Below, piece by piece: positions 36,604-46,105 of a DNA stretch of 64,000 bases. The stretch spans positions 806,001 through 870,000 of the forward strand of contig NZ_CP072801.1 in NCBI RefSeq assembly GCF_017901135.1, given 5' to 3'. The DNA is from Thiothrix litoralis. Lineage in GTDB: Bacteria; Pseudomonadota; Gammaproteobacteria; Thiotrichales; Thiotrichaceae. The position numbers and the translations under genes were made by a program. Position 1 is the first letter of the stretch, and the number at the start of each line of letters is the position of its first letter. Under the pieces are notes generated by a model. It searched no databases. It worked only from the letters and a program-made list of their open reading frames with translations, and was not told where the DNA came from.

Positions 36604-38004
36604 TTAGTAAGCATTTTTGTCGTACAAGGTTTTGAAGGCAGTGACCAGAATGATTCTGAGATCCAGCGTCAGGCTCCAGCTACGGATGTATTCCATATCC
36701 AGTTCTACCCGCTTTTCCATTTTGAACAAGGTATCGGTTTCGCCGCGCCAGCCATTCACTTGTGCCCAGCCGGTGATACCGGGTTTCATCAAGTGGCGGC
36801 GCATATAGCCGGGGATCAGTTGACGGTATTCTTCATTGTGGGCCACAGCGTGGGGGCGTGGGCCGACAATCGACATGTGGCCTTGCAGGACATTGAAAAA
36901 CTGGGGCAGTTCGTCCAGTGAGCTTTTACGCAGGAATGCGCCTACCGGGGTGATGCGGCAATCGTTACGGGTAGCCTGTTTGATGTTGCCGTCATTTTCA
37001 CATACGGTCATGGTGCGAAATTTCAGTACCTGAAATTTTTCACCCCGTAGGCCGTGGCGGGTTTGTTTGAAGAGAATGGGGCCACGTGACGTCAGTTTGA
37101 TGGCGATGGCAATTCCCAGCATCAGTGGGGCTACCAGTAACAATAACAGGATACCCAGAAAGATGTCTTCCACGCGTTTGATAAAAGCGCGTTGAGCCGA
37201 TAGGGGGGCATCGTAAATACGTAAAATAGGCGTTTCAGCAATTTCCATGTAGCGACTGTGCAGCAGTGAATTGGTGAAGTTATCGGGGATCAGGCGTATG
37301 GGCGTGATGGTATCAGCCAGCTCGTTGATCAGGCGCATCGACGCTGCTGACTGTCCTGATGAGGGTGCAAGGTAGATTTGATCCCATTCGCCGGTGCGGG
37401 CTGCTTCCATCATGGCTTGGGCATTGCCGATGTGGGCGTATTGCCGGGGTAGCTCAATGATGTCAGTGTCCTCTTCCAGACTGTAAAAACCGGCAATTTG
37501 GAACCCTGAATCAGGTTGGCTATTGATTATGTCAGCAAAGCGCAAGCCCTGTTCGGTGATGCCAGCAATGGCAATGTTATGGTTATTGATACCGATGCGT
37601 TTGAGAGAGGCTTGCAGGCTACGCAGGACATAGCGGCTGGAAATCAGTAGTAGGGGTGTGATGAACAACCAGCTAATCAAGACGAAGCGCGAAAACTCTT
37701 CAGAGGTTTTTACCGCAAAAATGATAAAGATGAGGAACAAAAACGTCACTAACCAGGTCACAATGATACGGATGACCTCATCGCGTAAAAACGGACGCCC
37801 GCTCCATGAAGTGTAAATGTCTGTGAAGCGGCCTACTAAACCAAACAAGAGGGATGCGCCCAAACCTACAATCAGGTAACCCTGAATGTTGTAGTCACTG
37901 GAATGCAGGGAGGCGAGAATCAGGATGCCCAAAATAATGAGCGTATCTACGCTACGGTAGATCAGTTCAGAGCTGATTTTCTTGTCCACCTTCAAATTTT
38001 CCAT
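36604..38004 (-). CDS. Undecaprenyl-phosphate glycosyl-1-phosphate transferase (WcaJ-like)
   Basis: 466 residues. Starts polymer synthesis by moving a sugar-1-phosphate onto undecaprenyl phosphate. Four N-terminal helices, a soluble CoA-binding-like middle domain (NIAIAGITEQGLRFADIIN), another membrane helix, then the catalytic domain: FKQTRHGLRGEKFQVLKFRTM, SLDELPQFFNVLQGHMSIVGPRP and KPGITGWAQVNGWRGET. The sugar (glucose in WcaJ) cannot be told from sequence. A 327-nt gap separates it from the upstream GT2 gene, so it may have its own promoter. Confidence 0.92.
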   Translation of the reverse strand: MENLKVDKKISSELIYRSVDTLIILGILILASLHSSDYNIQGYLIVGLGASLLFGLVGRFTDIYTSWSGRPFLRDEVIRIIVTWLVTFLFLIFIIFAVKTSEEFSRFVLISWLFITPLLLISSRYVLRSLQASLKRIGINNHNIAIAGITEQGLRFADIINSQPDSGFQIAGFYSLEEDTDIIELPRQYAHIGNAQAMMEAARTGEWDQIYLAPSSGQSAASMRLINELADTITPIRLIPDNFTNSLLHSRYMEIAETPILRIYDAPLSAQRAFIKRVEDIFLGILLLLLVAPLMLGIAIAIKLTSRGPILFKQTRHGLRGEKFQVLKFRTMTVCENDGNIKQATRNDCRITPVGAFLRKSSLDELPQFFNVLQGHMSIVGPRPHAVAHNEEYRQLIPGYMRRHLMKPGITGWAQVNGWRGETDTLFKMEKRVELDMEYIRSWSLTLDLRIILVTAFKTLYDKNAY

Positions 38005-38331
38005 TCAACCGTTATCCTCTGACGATGGCTGCACCAGAAACCATCATGGAGTTTGTTGTCAATATGTAAACTTGTTGCGTAAGCGGGTTAAGGGTAGTGT
38101 GATGCATGAAAACAACACGCTATGCTTTTGGCAACAAGCAAGATAACAAACGGCATATGGCTATTATCCATTTGTTATACCAACAGTTCTTTGGTGTTAC
38201 TGCGTAGCCTTGAAACACTCAGGCTCCCAGAAACTGCTCTTAATATAGCGTATCTTGACCAGTTTTGTCGTAAAAAAAATACAAGCGGTGTTTTGTGTTG
38301 CGCATTCGGTATTCTCTTGAAGTGGCAGATT
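38005..38331 (-). other. Intergenic region within the EPS locus
   Basis: 327 nt without a gene. A TTGACA is present on the minus strand near 38057-38062 but has no good -10 box at the usual spacing. The region is AT-rich and could hold a promoter for the wcaJ-like, acyltransferase and wzc-like genes. No clear hairpin terminator was seen. Confidence 0.4.
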
Positions 38332-39159
38332 TTAGCGTGAAGACTGGTCTTTTTCCCACGTATAGGTTCGCAGGTTGTGGTACTGCCGCGCAGCCCGCCA
38401 GCGGATGAAACTTGCAATGGACAAGTAGGCCAGTGCTGGCACAAATTCCCGGCTCATCAGTTTGTTGAGTAAAATACTGGAATAAGGTTTTTTGTCCGCT
38501 TTGGTGCAGAGGTTGGCAGCGGCTAGCTGCATATTGCCCAGACGTGCGCGGGTCTTGATTTTAATCAGGGAATGCAGGTCTTGTGGAGCAGTAATAAAAA
38601 TTTCTGCACCGCTGATATTGCCGCGTTCCTGACGTTCAAACTGGCATCGTACAAAGCCATCGTCGTTAATAATGGCTGGAAATTCCGTAAAGCGTTCCCG
38701 CCCTGTTTGGGTGATCACGTAACTACAGGTTGCTACCACGCCATCGCGGATGTAAGGCAGTTGCAACCATGTCCGGTAATACTGCCGTACTAACCAAGAT
38801 GACTGGGAGGTATCAATAACGGGTTCGGGGGCTACCAGCAACAGAGTCGGGTTGCTCTCCAAAGCTTGCATGATGGTCTGAATAGCATTGTCTGACAGGC
38901 GTGTATCAGCATCAATATAAAAGACAGGCCACGTCGTCACCCACTTTTCTGCTTCATTTAATGCATTGACTTTGGATGGGGTGACAATATCCAAACAGAT
39001 GGCATTGGGGTATTCCTTGCGCACAATCTCCGCCGTATTGTCGGTGCAGCCATTGCAGGCGACGATCAGGGTATCTAGCCCGGCTTGTCCGTGCAGGCTA
39101 TCCAGACAGCGGCGGATGACGCTCGCCTCATTGTGTGCAGGCACAATCACGCTGGCCAT
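38332..39159 (-). CDS. Glycosyltransferase family 2
   Basis: 275 residues. GT-A fold: SVIVPAHNEASVIRRCLDSL at the start, the nucleotide-sugar region IVACNGCTDNTAEIV, and the DxD-like YIDADTRLSDNAI. It should add a sugar to the lipid-linked EPS repeat unit in the cytoplasm. A hydrophobic segment near the C-terminus (EFVPALAYLSIASFIRW) may bind the membrane. The start overlaps the stop of the upstream GT2 gene by one base. Confidence 0.9.
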   Translation of the reverse strand: MASVIVPAHNEASVIRRCLDSLHGQAGLDTLIVACNGCTDNTAEIVRKEYPNAICLDIVTPSKVNALNEAEKWVTTWPVFYIDADTRLSDNAIQTIMQALESNPTLLLVAPEPVIDTSQSSWLVRQYYRTWLQLPYIRDGVVATCSYVITQTGRERFTEFPAIINDDGFVRCQFERQERGNISGAEIFITAPQDLHSLIKIKTRARLGNMQLAAANLCTKADKKPYSSILLNKLMSREFVPALAYLSIASFIRWRAARQYHNLRTYTWEKDQSSR

Positions 39160-40085
39160 TAACGATACCCCTGCAACCAGTCAGCACGTTGCGCGAAAAT
39201 GATTTGCCATTCACGGCGTTGCGCGGAACGGGGTTTGAACAAGGTGTGCAAGGCAAACTTGTTCAGCACATACAAGTACAGCAAGGCTTTGTAAGCAGGG
39301 CGTTGCCACGCCGTTACGTGGCGGTTGACCAGCTCCACCTTGCCTTTCAATAATTTGATTTGCTTGCCGGAAAAATGGCTATGACTGACACCACCGTGAT
39401 GAATGATGCGGGCATCCGGGGTGACAATGGGTTGATACCCCAGTGCTTTGGCGCGTAAGCAATAATCCGCTTCTTCGGCATACATGAAAAAGCTGGCGTC
39501 CAGCCCGCCCAGCTTATCCCACAGTTCGCGGGTGGTCAGGAAAAAGCAGCCGGACACAATATCGACTTCCTTGACGGTATCCCGCTTCCAGCAGCCGTAA
39601 TTGGCGTTATTGAACACACAGGTTTTGCTGAACAATTTGCTCAAACCCAAGGCGCTGTAAAGCAGGCCATGAAGTGTGGGTTTGCTCCAAGCATGTTGGG
39701 TATTCAGGCTCATGTCATTGTTGAGGGTGACACCACTCCAGATACCGTTAGCCGGGTGGAGTTTGGCGAAATGCAGCAAACGGTCAACAGCCGCATTAAT
39801 GATGACCGTATCGGGATTGAGCAGCAGTAGGTATTGGCCTATTGCCTGTTTCACACCTAGTTGTACGCCACCGGCAAACCCCAGATTTGCCCCGGATTCG
39901 ATCAGTGTCACCTGCGGGAAAAACTGGCGAATCATGGCAACCGAGTCATCGCTGGACGCATTATCCACCACAATGACCTCGATTGAAGTCAATTGGGTTT
40001 CGCGGAACAAGGATTCCAGCGCCCGCCGAATATAGCTGGACGTGTTGTAGGAAACCAGAATGACGCTGACTTCCGGCGTTGTCAT
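39159..40085 (-). CDS. Glycosyltransferase family 2 (rhamnosyltransferase-like)
   Basis: 308 residues from the ATG at 40085; a TTG two codons earlier is also possible. VSVILVSYNTSSYIRRALESL, VVDNASSDDSVAMIRQ and LLLNPDTVIINA (DxD region) are typical of WbbL-like enzymes, many of which use dTDP-rhamnose. A donor of dTDP-rhamnose would fit the rfbABCD genes in the locus; that is inference. DASFFMYAEEADYCLRAKALG is the usual acceptor-side motif. Confidence 0.9.
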   Translation of the reverse strand: MTTPEVSVILVSYNTSSYIRRALESLFRETQLTSIEVIVVDNASSDDSVAMIRQFFPQVTLIESGANLGFAGGVQLGVKQAIGQYLLLLNPDTVIINAAVDRLLHFAKLHPANGIWSGVTLNNDMSLNTQHAWSKPTLHGLLYSALGLSKLFSKTCVFNNANYGCWKRDTVKEVDIVSGCFFLTTRELWDKLGGLDASFFMYAEEADYCLRAKALGYQPIVTPDARIIHHGGVSHSHFSGKQIKLLKGKVELVNRHVTAWQRPAYKALLYLYVLNKFALHTLFKPRSAQRREWQIIFAQRADWLQGYR

Positions 40086-40087
40086 AT

Positions 40088-40546
40088 TCAAGCCAGTCTC
40101 CCGTAAGCAATGGTCTGGATGCCGGATCGCACCACTTTTGCCGGATTTCCCGCCACAATCGACTGCGCGGGTACGTCTTTGGTGACGACACTACCTGCAC
40201 CCACAATCACTTGATCACCGATACTGACGCCGGGCAAAATTATAGCACCACAACCGATAAAGCAGTTAGCACCAATGTGTGTTTTTTGATCGAATTGTCC
40301 ACCATGCCGCCGGGTAGCGTAGTCATGCGCCAGAATGATGGCATCAAACGCAATGTAAGTTTTCTCACCAATTTCAACACAACGCGGGTTGGTTTTGTCC
40401 AGGCGTGCCTTGAAGGAAATGCGCACATCCGGCGCGATATTCATGCCGTACACCGTGCGGAAATACCAAGTGCGCAGCCATAACAGGCCGTCGCGGAATC
40501 CGACCAGCCACATGAACACTCTTTGGTTGACGAAACGTAATCTCAT
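40088..40546 (-). CDS. Left-handed beta-helix (hexapeptide) O-acyltransferase
   Basis: 152 residues. Hexapeptide repeats are visible in the C-terminal half (HIGANCFIGCGAIILPGVSIGDQVIVGAGSVV), with HDYATRRHGGQFD before them, as in WcaB/WcaF and serine/maltose O-acetyltransferase types. It probably acetylates a sugar of the repeat unit before export. The start overlaps the polymerase gene stop by 4 nt (ATGA). Confidence 0.88.
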   Translation of the reverse strand: MRLRFVNQRVFMWLVGFRDGLLWLRTWYFRTVYGMNIAPDVRISFKARLDKTNPRCVEIGEKTYIAFDAIILAHDYATRRHGGQFDQKTHIGANCFIGCGAIILPGVSIGDQVIVGAGSVVTKDVPAQSIVAGNPAKVVRSGIQTIAYGRLA

Positions 40547-41853
40547 GTTTTATTGCCGTTGTCACTGTTTGCAGGTGTGTCAGTATCGACGGAGTGCCCC
40601 GCCATTGCCAATTCTTCTGCCTGACGGTTCCATAAAGGATAGTATTTTGCCCAACCGATAGCGCCCAGCATGAAGAAAAAGAGTGGTTGTAACTTACCGA
40701 AATAATCCACGGTAAAACCAATCAAAATCAGCGACATGAACGACATGATCCACGCAGCTACCATCCAGCGGTGTTGGTCGCCATGCCGATACGCAAGGTT
40801 CAAGGTATTAAAAACCGTATACAAGCAAGCCAGCAGTAACAAAATCAAAGCAAACAGGCCGTGTTGCAGGATCAGTAATAGCCAGAAACTGTCGATACTG
40901 TTACCCATCCACTCCATCCAGTAGGGGCGCGTCCAGTCGTGGTGGGCAATTCCCATAATCAAGTTATCGCTAATATCATCCGCAGTGTATTCCCACTGCA
41001 AAATGCGGAAGTAGCCCGTATTCGGGTTAAAGGTCAGGTAAGAAATCAGGATGCCGAAAAATCCCCGGTTGGAAAATGCTTCAATCAGCAAAGCTGTCGC
41101 GAGGCCACCAAAGAACATCGACAACCAGAATTGTCGGGCGTTTTGCCAGAACTTCACCAAAATCGCGGTAAAGCCCTGAAAAATAATCGCGAGCAGCGGC
41201 GCTGATGACAGGGTTAGGATCATGGAGGCTGTTATCGAACCCAGTTTCAACACATGCCCGGTGGTGCGGTAACGCAAGACCAACAGGATAGCAAACGGGA
41301 AAAACAAGGCCATCAATGTGCCATACAAAATAGGGTGGGCAAACAGGCTGGTAGCCCGCATGATGCCATTGCGGATGTAATAATGTGTGTATAAACGTGG
41401 GTCTAGCGCCTGATGTCCGGTTATTTTTTCCGCGATTTCATGCAGGATACGGTGTTGGGTAAAGGCTTCATAAAACGTCACCACGGTCAGCAAAGCCAGC
41501 ACAGTAATGAAGGTCTGGTTTACCCAGTAAAAGCGTTGGGGCGTGGTAATAAATAACCGAGCCAGATAAAACGCCCCAAGGGTTTCGATGGCGAAAATAC
41601 CGGTCGATTCGATAGCCTTCTGAAGACCGTGATTATGCCAGAAACTCGCAAACACCAAGCCCGTTAGCGCCATCAATAACACATCGACGACATCCGCTTG
41701 CTGTAAGGCTTGCCGGAAATTGAACAGGGCGTACAGTAAAGCCAGCGCTAGTACCACGCGGTAGGCTTCAAGCCGTATTGACCCCAGCATGACGTAAAAT
41801 TCCAGCGGGATAAACATCGACACAATAAACAGGAAGGCAATAATTCTTAGCAT
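40543..41853 (-). CDS. O-antigen ligase/polymerase-like (Wzy-type) membrane protein
   Basis: 436 residues, around eleven membrane helices with one large loop near residues 290-330. Low sequence similarity is normal for this class; the assignment rests on topology and on its place between a Wzx flippase and glycosyltransferase genes. It should join repeat units on the periplasmic side. The C-terminal 20 residues are polar and Asn/Asp-rich. Overlaps the acetyltransferase gene by 4 nt. Confidence 0.75.
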   Translation of the reverse strand: MLRIIAFLFIVSMFIPLEFYVMLGSIRLEAYRVVLALALLYALFNFRQALQQADVVDVLLMALTGLVFASFWHNHGLQKAIESTGIFAIETLGAFYLARLFITTPQRFYWVNQTFITVLALLTVVTFYEAFTQHRILHEIAEKITGHQALDPRLYTHYYIRNGIMRATSLFAHPILYGTLMALFFPFAILLVLRYRTTGHVLKLGSITASMILTLSSAPLLAIIFQGFTAILVKFWQNARQFWLSMFFGGLATALLIEAFSNRGFFGILISYLTFNPNTGYFRILQWEYTADDISDNLIMGIAHHDWTRPYWMEWMGNSIDSFWLLLILQHGLFALILLLLACLYTVFNTLNLAYRHGDQHRWMVAAWIMSFMSLILIGFTVDYFGKLQPLFFFMLGAIGWAKYYPLWNRQAEELAMAGHSVDTDTPANSDNGNKT

Positions 41854-41861
41854 GATACGTC

Positions 41862-43145
41862 CTATTCTAGCCCTTCATGCGTATCCAGCAGGCGCTTTTT
41901 GAAGAAAAGCAGCATTACGCCACCCGTCAATACGAGGTTGGCAATGAGTGTTGCGCCAGCGGCTCCCTCGGTACCGTAGAGTGGAATCAACACCAGATTG
42001 GCCATAATGTTCACCACTAACGCAGCCCCCAGCATGATATTCAAATAACGCACCTGTTTCTGAATAATGAATAGGAAGGAGAAGGTCAAGCTCATTGCCC
42101 GCACCCATTGCGCCACCAACAGAATCGCCAGCGTTGCCCCAGCCTGCACGTATTCCGGTTTGAAAACTGCCAGCAAGGTATCACTCAGCAATAACAGCAA
42201 CAGGGTGACACCACCCAGAATACCTGTCACCAGCCCAGTTGCTTGCCAAAAAAACCGCCTCAATTGTTCCGGCTGATGTTGGTGGATGCGCAGCAAACGC
42301 GGGTAAATAGTGGCATCCAGCGCCCCCAAGAAAAACAGGCTGACAAACGACAAGCGTGCCGCCACTGTAAACAAGGCCACATGCTCATTCGATAGCAGCA
42401 AGCCCGTGAGCAAGGTATCCGCCCACAACATCAAAAACGAAAAGAACGACACCGGCGCAAGTGGCAAGGACTGTTGCAATACCTGTTTAATGCTGAACTG
42501 TGTTGCCGCTGCCGGGTGCAAGCTTCGCCACCACGGGCGCACCCAGTAAAACGAAGCCAACCCCGCCAGTACCAGCGAAGCCACATACAGCAGCAAATAA
42601 TGCTGGTTTTCCCGGAATCCCCACCAGAACAGCACAATCAGCAGCATATAAGCCACCGCAGGCAGCGAGTTCTGCACCAGAATCGATTCGGAAGTATGGC
42701 GGATCGCTTTCAGGAATGATGAATTCAACATCACCAAATTGAAGAATAAAATGCCACTACCCGCCAGCATCAAGGGCAGTATCTGGATAGCATCATCAAA
42801 CAGCCAATGCCGTGATAGCGGTGCAAGTAGCAACCAACCCAGCATGAAAATACCACTGCTGATCAACACCATGCGGTAGGCATCGCGCAGATGTACGCCT
42901 TGCTGAGCGGTTTCAGTGTCCTGAATCCGCGCCACATCGCGCACCAGCCATTGTTCCACACCCAAGCGGCTGAACAGGGAAACGCCCGTGACCAGCGTCA
43001 TCAGCATAAACACCATGCCTGCTTCAGCCATCGACAAAGTGCGGGTCAACACGATAGCCACGGCGAAATTTAAGCCGACACCCGCAAATCGGGCGATGGT
43101 CGACAATACGCTGGTGAGTAGCAGGGATGGGTTTTTTAGATTCAT
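41862..43145 (-). CDS. Oligosaccharide flippase (Wzx/MOP superfamily)
   Basis: 427 residues with twelve or more membrane helices. The N-terminus LLLTSVLSTIARFAGVGLNFAVAI and the SRLGVEQWLVRDVAR segment fit the polysaccharide_synt family. It moves undecaprenyl-linked repeat units across the inner membrane. Its ATG overlaps the stop of the PssE-like gene (ATGA), and the polymerase gene follows after 8 nt. Confidence 0.88.
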   Translation of the reverse strand: MNLKNPSLLLTSVLSTIARFAGVGLNFAVAIVLTRTLSMAEAGMVFMLMTLVTGVSLFSRLGVEQWLVRDVARIQDTETAQQGVHLRDAYRMVLISSGIFMLGWLLLAPLSRHWLFDDAIQILPLMLAGSGILFFNLVMLNSSFLKAIRHTSESILVQNSLPAVAYMLLIVLFWWGFRENQHYLLLYVASLVLAGLASFYWVRPWWRSLHPAAATQFSIKQVLQQSLPLAPVSFFSFLMLWADTLLTGLLLSNEHVALFTVAARLSFVSLFFLGALDATIYPRLLRIHQHQPEQLRRFFWQATGLVTGILGGVTLLLLLLSDTLLAVFKPEYVQAGATLAILLVAQWVRAMSLTFSFLFIIQKQVRYLNIMLGAALVVNIMANLVLIPLYGTEGAAGATLIANLVLTGGVMLLFFKKRLLDTHEGLE

Positions 43146-43615
43146 GTGCGGATGGCTTGATCAATAAAATCCACCAGCGCTTGCCGTCGGGAATCTGCCG
43201 CCAAGGGTGCTGCCTGCAATTCATGCCGCCGTTCCAGCAGTGCCACCAGTTCGGCTTGGGTGGTGGCGGTATACACGCCGGGCAGTTTGCCCATCCAGGC
43301 CAGACCGTCGAGTTGGTGATCGTTGCGGTGTTCGCCCAGCGCGTGTTGGCGGTTCATGACAATGATGGGTTTACGGCTTTCCAGCGCCGTAATGATATTA
43401 CCCATGCCCGCGTGCGAAATGATCAGTTCAGCCGCCTGCAAATGCTGGTTGAAGATTGCCGTGGTCATGAAGCGTTCCCATTGCAGGTGTTGCGGCAAGT
43501 ATTCGCCACCCGCTATCTGGGCAATGCCCGCGACTGCGTGTTGTGTTGCCCATTCATCCACGTAGCGGATCAGGCGATCAAACGCAAACTGTGTACCGAC
43601 AGCGACGAAAATCAC
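43142..43615 (-). CDS. PssE/Alg13-like glycosyltransferase subunit
   Basis: 157 residues from a GTG that overlaps the stop of the PssD-like gene (GTGA); a longer frame upstream is not needed. FVAVGTQFAFDRLIRYVDEWA is the family-28 C-terminal domain opening, and ELIISHAGMGNIITALESRKPIIVMNRQHALGEHRNDHQLD is the UDP-sugar-binding region split-enzyme subunits share. It is the catalytic, soluble half of a two-part enzyme anchored by the PssD-like partner. Confidence 0.88.
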   Translation of the reverse strand: MIFVAVGTQFAFDRLIRYVDEWATQHAVAGIAQIAGGEYLPQHLQWERFMTTAIFNQHLQAAELIISHAGMGNIITALESRKPIIVMNRQHALGEHRNDHQLDGLAWMGKLPGVYTATTQAELVALLERRHELQAAPLAADSRRQALVDFIDQAIRT

Positions 43616-44082
43616 AACACAGCCCCTTTGAAGAGGATGTCTTGACCATTGCTCAAATGTTCCCATTGCGTCAGGAAAACGTCAGCGCGTTTTTTGGCGA
43701 GTTTGCCCGCACGGGAAATCTGTTTCACATTAGCAATGCTATCCACCCAAATGGTGCGGATACCCAGAAAACTGCCCAGCCAAATCGCTACTGCACCCGG
43801 TGCCGCGCCGGTTGAGAGGATGGCTTTGGGACGTTCCTTCAAGAGGATATACAGCACCTGTAAGGCACAAGGAATCAAGCGCCATTTATCATCAGCACTC
43901 ACATCCATCACCGAATACACCTTGCGTTCACTTCGGTTACGCTCAGTGAACAGGGCGGCAGGCATGGCGTAAACCACTTGGTAACGCGCTTCCAGTTCTG
44001 CACTCAGCCGGGTTAACTGAATCCAATGCCCACCCGGCGACGAAATCGCCAGTAACTTGGGTAGCTTAGGCGTATCACTCAC
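43612..44082 (-). CDS. PssD/Alg14-like glycosyltransferase membrane-anchor subunit
   Basis: 156 residues. LLAISSPGGHWIQLTRLSAEL is the typical Alg14/PssD start, with GGHW at the active cleft. ILSTGAAPGAVAIWLGSFLGIRTIWVDSIANV is also conserved. It recruits the PssE-like subunit to the membrane so that the pair transfers a sugar (glucuronate in rhizobial PssDE) to the lipid carrier. Overlaps the methyltransferase gene upstream by 4 nt. Confidence 0.88.
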   Translation of the reverse strand: MSDTPKLPKLLAISSPGGHWIQLTRLSAELEARYQVVYAMPAALFTERNRSERKVYSVMDVSADDKWRLIPCALQVLYILLKERPKAILSTGAAPGAVAIWLGSFLGIRTIWVDSIANVKQISRAGKLAKKRADVFLTQWEHLSNGQDILFKGAVL

Positions 44083-45035
44083 GCAGGCTTCCTCAAATAA
44101 AATGCTGCCTGATCCCCCTGATTGATCGCATTCAATTCCCGCGCCCGCTGCTCGAATTCATGTATCTGTTTAGCAGTAAACAAAGAATTGTCCGGCGACT
44201 CTGCCCACGAACGCGGGTCACGCAGCGGAATATCCTGCTCATACTGCTTGCTGCCCCAAAATTGCAGGGCGTTAGAGTCATACACCACTTGTTCGGTAAT
44301 GAAACCGGCCTGTTCCGCCAGTGCCTGCATACTCTTGACCGAATGCAGATACAAATGGCGCGGCGCATCCAGTTGCACCCAATTCACCCCGTATTCCTGC
44401 CACACATAAGACGACACGGTAGGAATACGCACCAGCGCGACCCCACCCGGTTTCAGGATATTGAACGCCTGCCCCAGATTGGTACGCTGGTTAGGCAAGT
44501 GCTCAAAGGAATGGTGAAACATCACCAGATCCCACTGCCCCTGTTCGCTGAAAATATCGCGTTTCTCGATGCGCAGGCCATTCGGGTAAGCAATGTCTGC
44601 CTGATTGAAAGGGTCGATACCGAGCAGGTTCTGAAAGCCTAGTTCACGCAGGGAGTGCAACAAGTGGCCTGCACCACAGCCTACGTCGAGAATGCGAGCA
44701 TCCCGCGCCAGCTTGACCGGGCGTAAAGTCGCCAGTTTGGCATTGGGCATCAAGAGGTGCATGACACGCCCCAGCAGGTTGGTGCCAGTCACTTCATACG
44801 TATCGCGCAACCGCGTCATGGTTTGCTTTAAGGGGTTGCCTGCTTTGCTGGCATCGCTGTAGGAATAATAATTTTCCGGGTAATAATCAGCGATATTGGC
44901 AGGAATCTTTTCGATTTGCAGGCAATCACAATCCGCGCACTGGAAGTAGTGGTGCTCATCCCGCAGCCCCAGCATCATTTCTTTGGCGACATAGCTGCGG
45001 TGTTCGCCTTCACTACCACAGATACGGCACTGCAT
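44079..45035 (-). CDS. SAM-dependent methyltransferase with N-terminal zinc-finger-like motif
   Basis: 318 residues from the ATG at 45035, which overlaps the rfbB stop codon (TGATG). MQCRICGSEG and FQCADCDCLQ are a four-Cys metal-binding module common in sugar methyltransferases. The Rossmann motif is ARILDVGCGAGHLLHSL (about residues 113-129), with DLVMFHHSFEHLPN later. It is likely to methylate a sugar of the polysaccharide or its dTDP precursor. The longer upstream frame overlaps rfbB and is not supported. Confidence 0.88.
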   Translation of the reverse strand: MQCRICGSEGEHRSYVAKEMMLGLRDEHHYFQCADCDCLQIEKIPANIADYYPENYYSYSDASKAGNPLKQTMTRLRDTYEVTGTNLLGRVMHLLMPNAKLATLRPVKLARDARILDVGCGAGHLLHSLRELGFQNLLGIDPFNQADIAYPNGLRIEKRDIFSEQGQWDLVMFHHSFEHLPNQRTNLGQAFNILKPGGVALVRIPTVSSYVWQEYGVNWVQLDAPRHLYLHSVKSMQALAEQAGFITEQVVYDSNALQFWGSKQYEQDIPLRDPRSWAESPDNSLFTAKQIHEFEQRARELNAINQGDQAAFYLRKPA

Positions 45036-46105
45036 CAGGCATTGCCCTCGTGAGTACCGAACAGCTTGATCGTGCCATCCTGCCAGAAAGCCGGGTGCGC
45101 CAGATACCAATCCAGCGTTTTTGCCAAACCTGACTGGAAGGTTTCAGCCGGTTCGTAGCCCAACTCGCTGCAAATCTTGCGGTTGTCGATGGCATAACGG
45201 CGGTCATGCCCCGGTCGGTCAGCCACGTAGATGATGTGCTGATTGTGTGGCACTTGTGGCGAATCCGGGAAACGTGCATCCAGCAGGGCACACAGTTCGT
45301 GGATCAGGCTCAGGTTGGCTTGCTCGTTATTGCCGCCGATATTGTAGGTTTCGCCAATGCGTCCGCTGCGGATAATCAGGTCAATGCCCCGGTTATGGTC
45401 ATCCACGTACAGCCAGTCGCGGATTTGCTGCCCATCGCCATAAATCGGCACAGGCTGGCCTTGCAGCAGCTTGGAAATCGCCAACGGGATCAGCTTTTCC
45501 GGGTACTGATACGGGCCGTAATTGTTGGAACAATTGCTGGTGGTGGTCTGCAAACCGTAAGTGTGCTGATACGCCCGCACCACATGGTCAGAAGCTGCTT
45601 TGCTCGCCGCATACGGTGAATTCGGTGCATACGGTGTGATTTCGGTGAAAGCCGGATCAGTCGCTGACAGCGTGCCATACACTTCATCGGTGGAAACATG
45701 GTGGAAACGGTGTACAAACCCCGGCTTCTCATCCAGCCAGACGGTTTTCGCCGCTTTCAGCAAACTGTGTGTGCCGTCGATATTGGTTTTTAGGAAGGCA
45801 TCTGGGCCGTAAATTGAGCGATCAACGTGGGATTCGGCCGCGAAATGCACGATGGTGTCGATGTTTTCTTCCCGTAGCAATTGCTCCACTAAGGGCTGGT
45901 CGAGGATGTCGCCGTGCACAAAACGGAAATTGGCTTGGCCTTCCAGCGGTTGCAGGTTTTCGTAACGGCCTGCGTAGGTGAGCGCATCCAATACTACCAG
46001 CCGGGTATCAGGGTACTGTTGCAACCAGTAGTGGACGAAGTTTGTGCCGATAAAGCCAGCACCGCCCGTGACGAGCAGCTTGTGGGGGGTATATGTCGTT
46101 GTCAT
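45035..46105 (-). CDS. rfbB: dTDP-glucose 4,6-dehydratase
   Basis: 356 residues. Second step of dTDP-L-rhamnose synthesis, with tightly bound NAD. Motifs: VTGGAGFIGTNFVHY (NAD site), FAAESHVDRSI, TDEVYGTL (catalytic Asp-Glu), YAASKAASDHVV (Tyr-Lys) and NCSNNYGPYQYPEKLIPL. The start overlaps the rfbD stop (ATGA). Confidence 0.97.
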   Translation of the reverse strand: MTTTYTPHKLLVTGGAGFIGTNFVHYWLQQYPDTRLVVLDALTYAGRYENLQPLEGQANFRFVHGDILDQPLVEQLLREENIDTIVHFAAESHVDRSIYGPDAFLKTNIDGTHSLLKAAKTVWLDEKPGFVHRFHHVSTDEVYGTLSATDPAFTEITPYAPNSPYAASKAASDHVVRAYQHTYGLQTTTSNCSNNYGPYQYPEKLIPLAISKLLQGQPVPIYGDGQQIRDWLYVDDHNRGIDLIIRSGRIGETYNIGGNNEQANLSLIHELCALLDARFPDSPQVPHNQHIIYVADRPGHDRRYAIDNRKICSELGYEPAETFQSGLAKTLDWYLAHPAFWQDGTIKLFGTHEGNA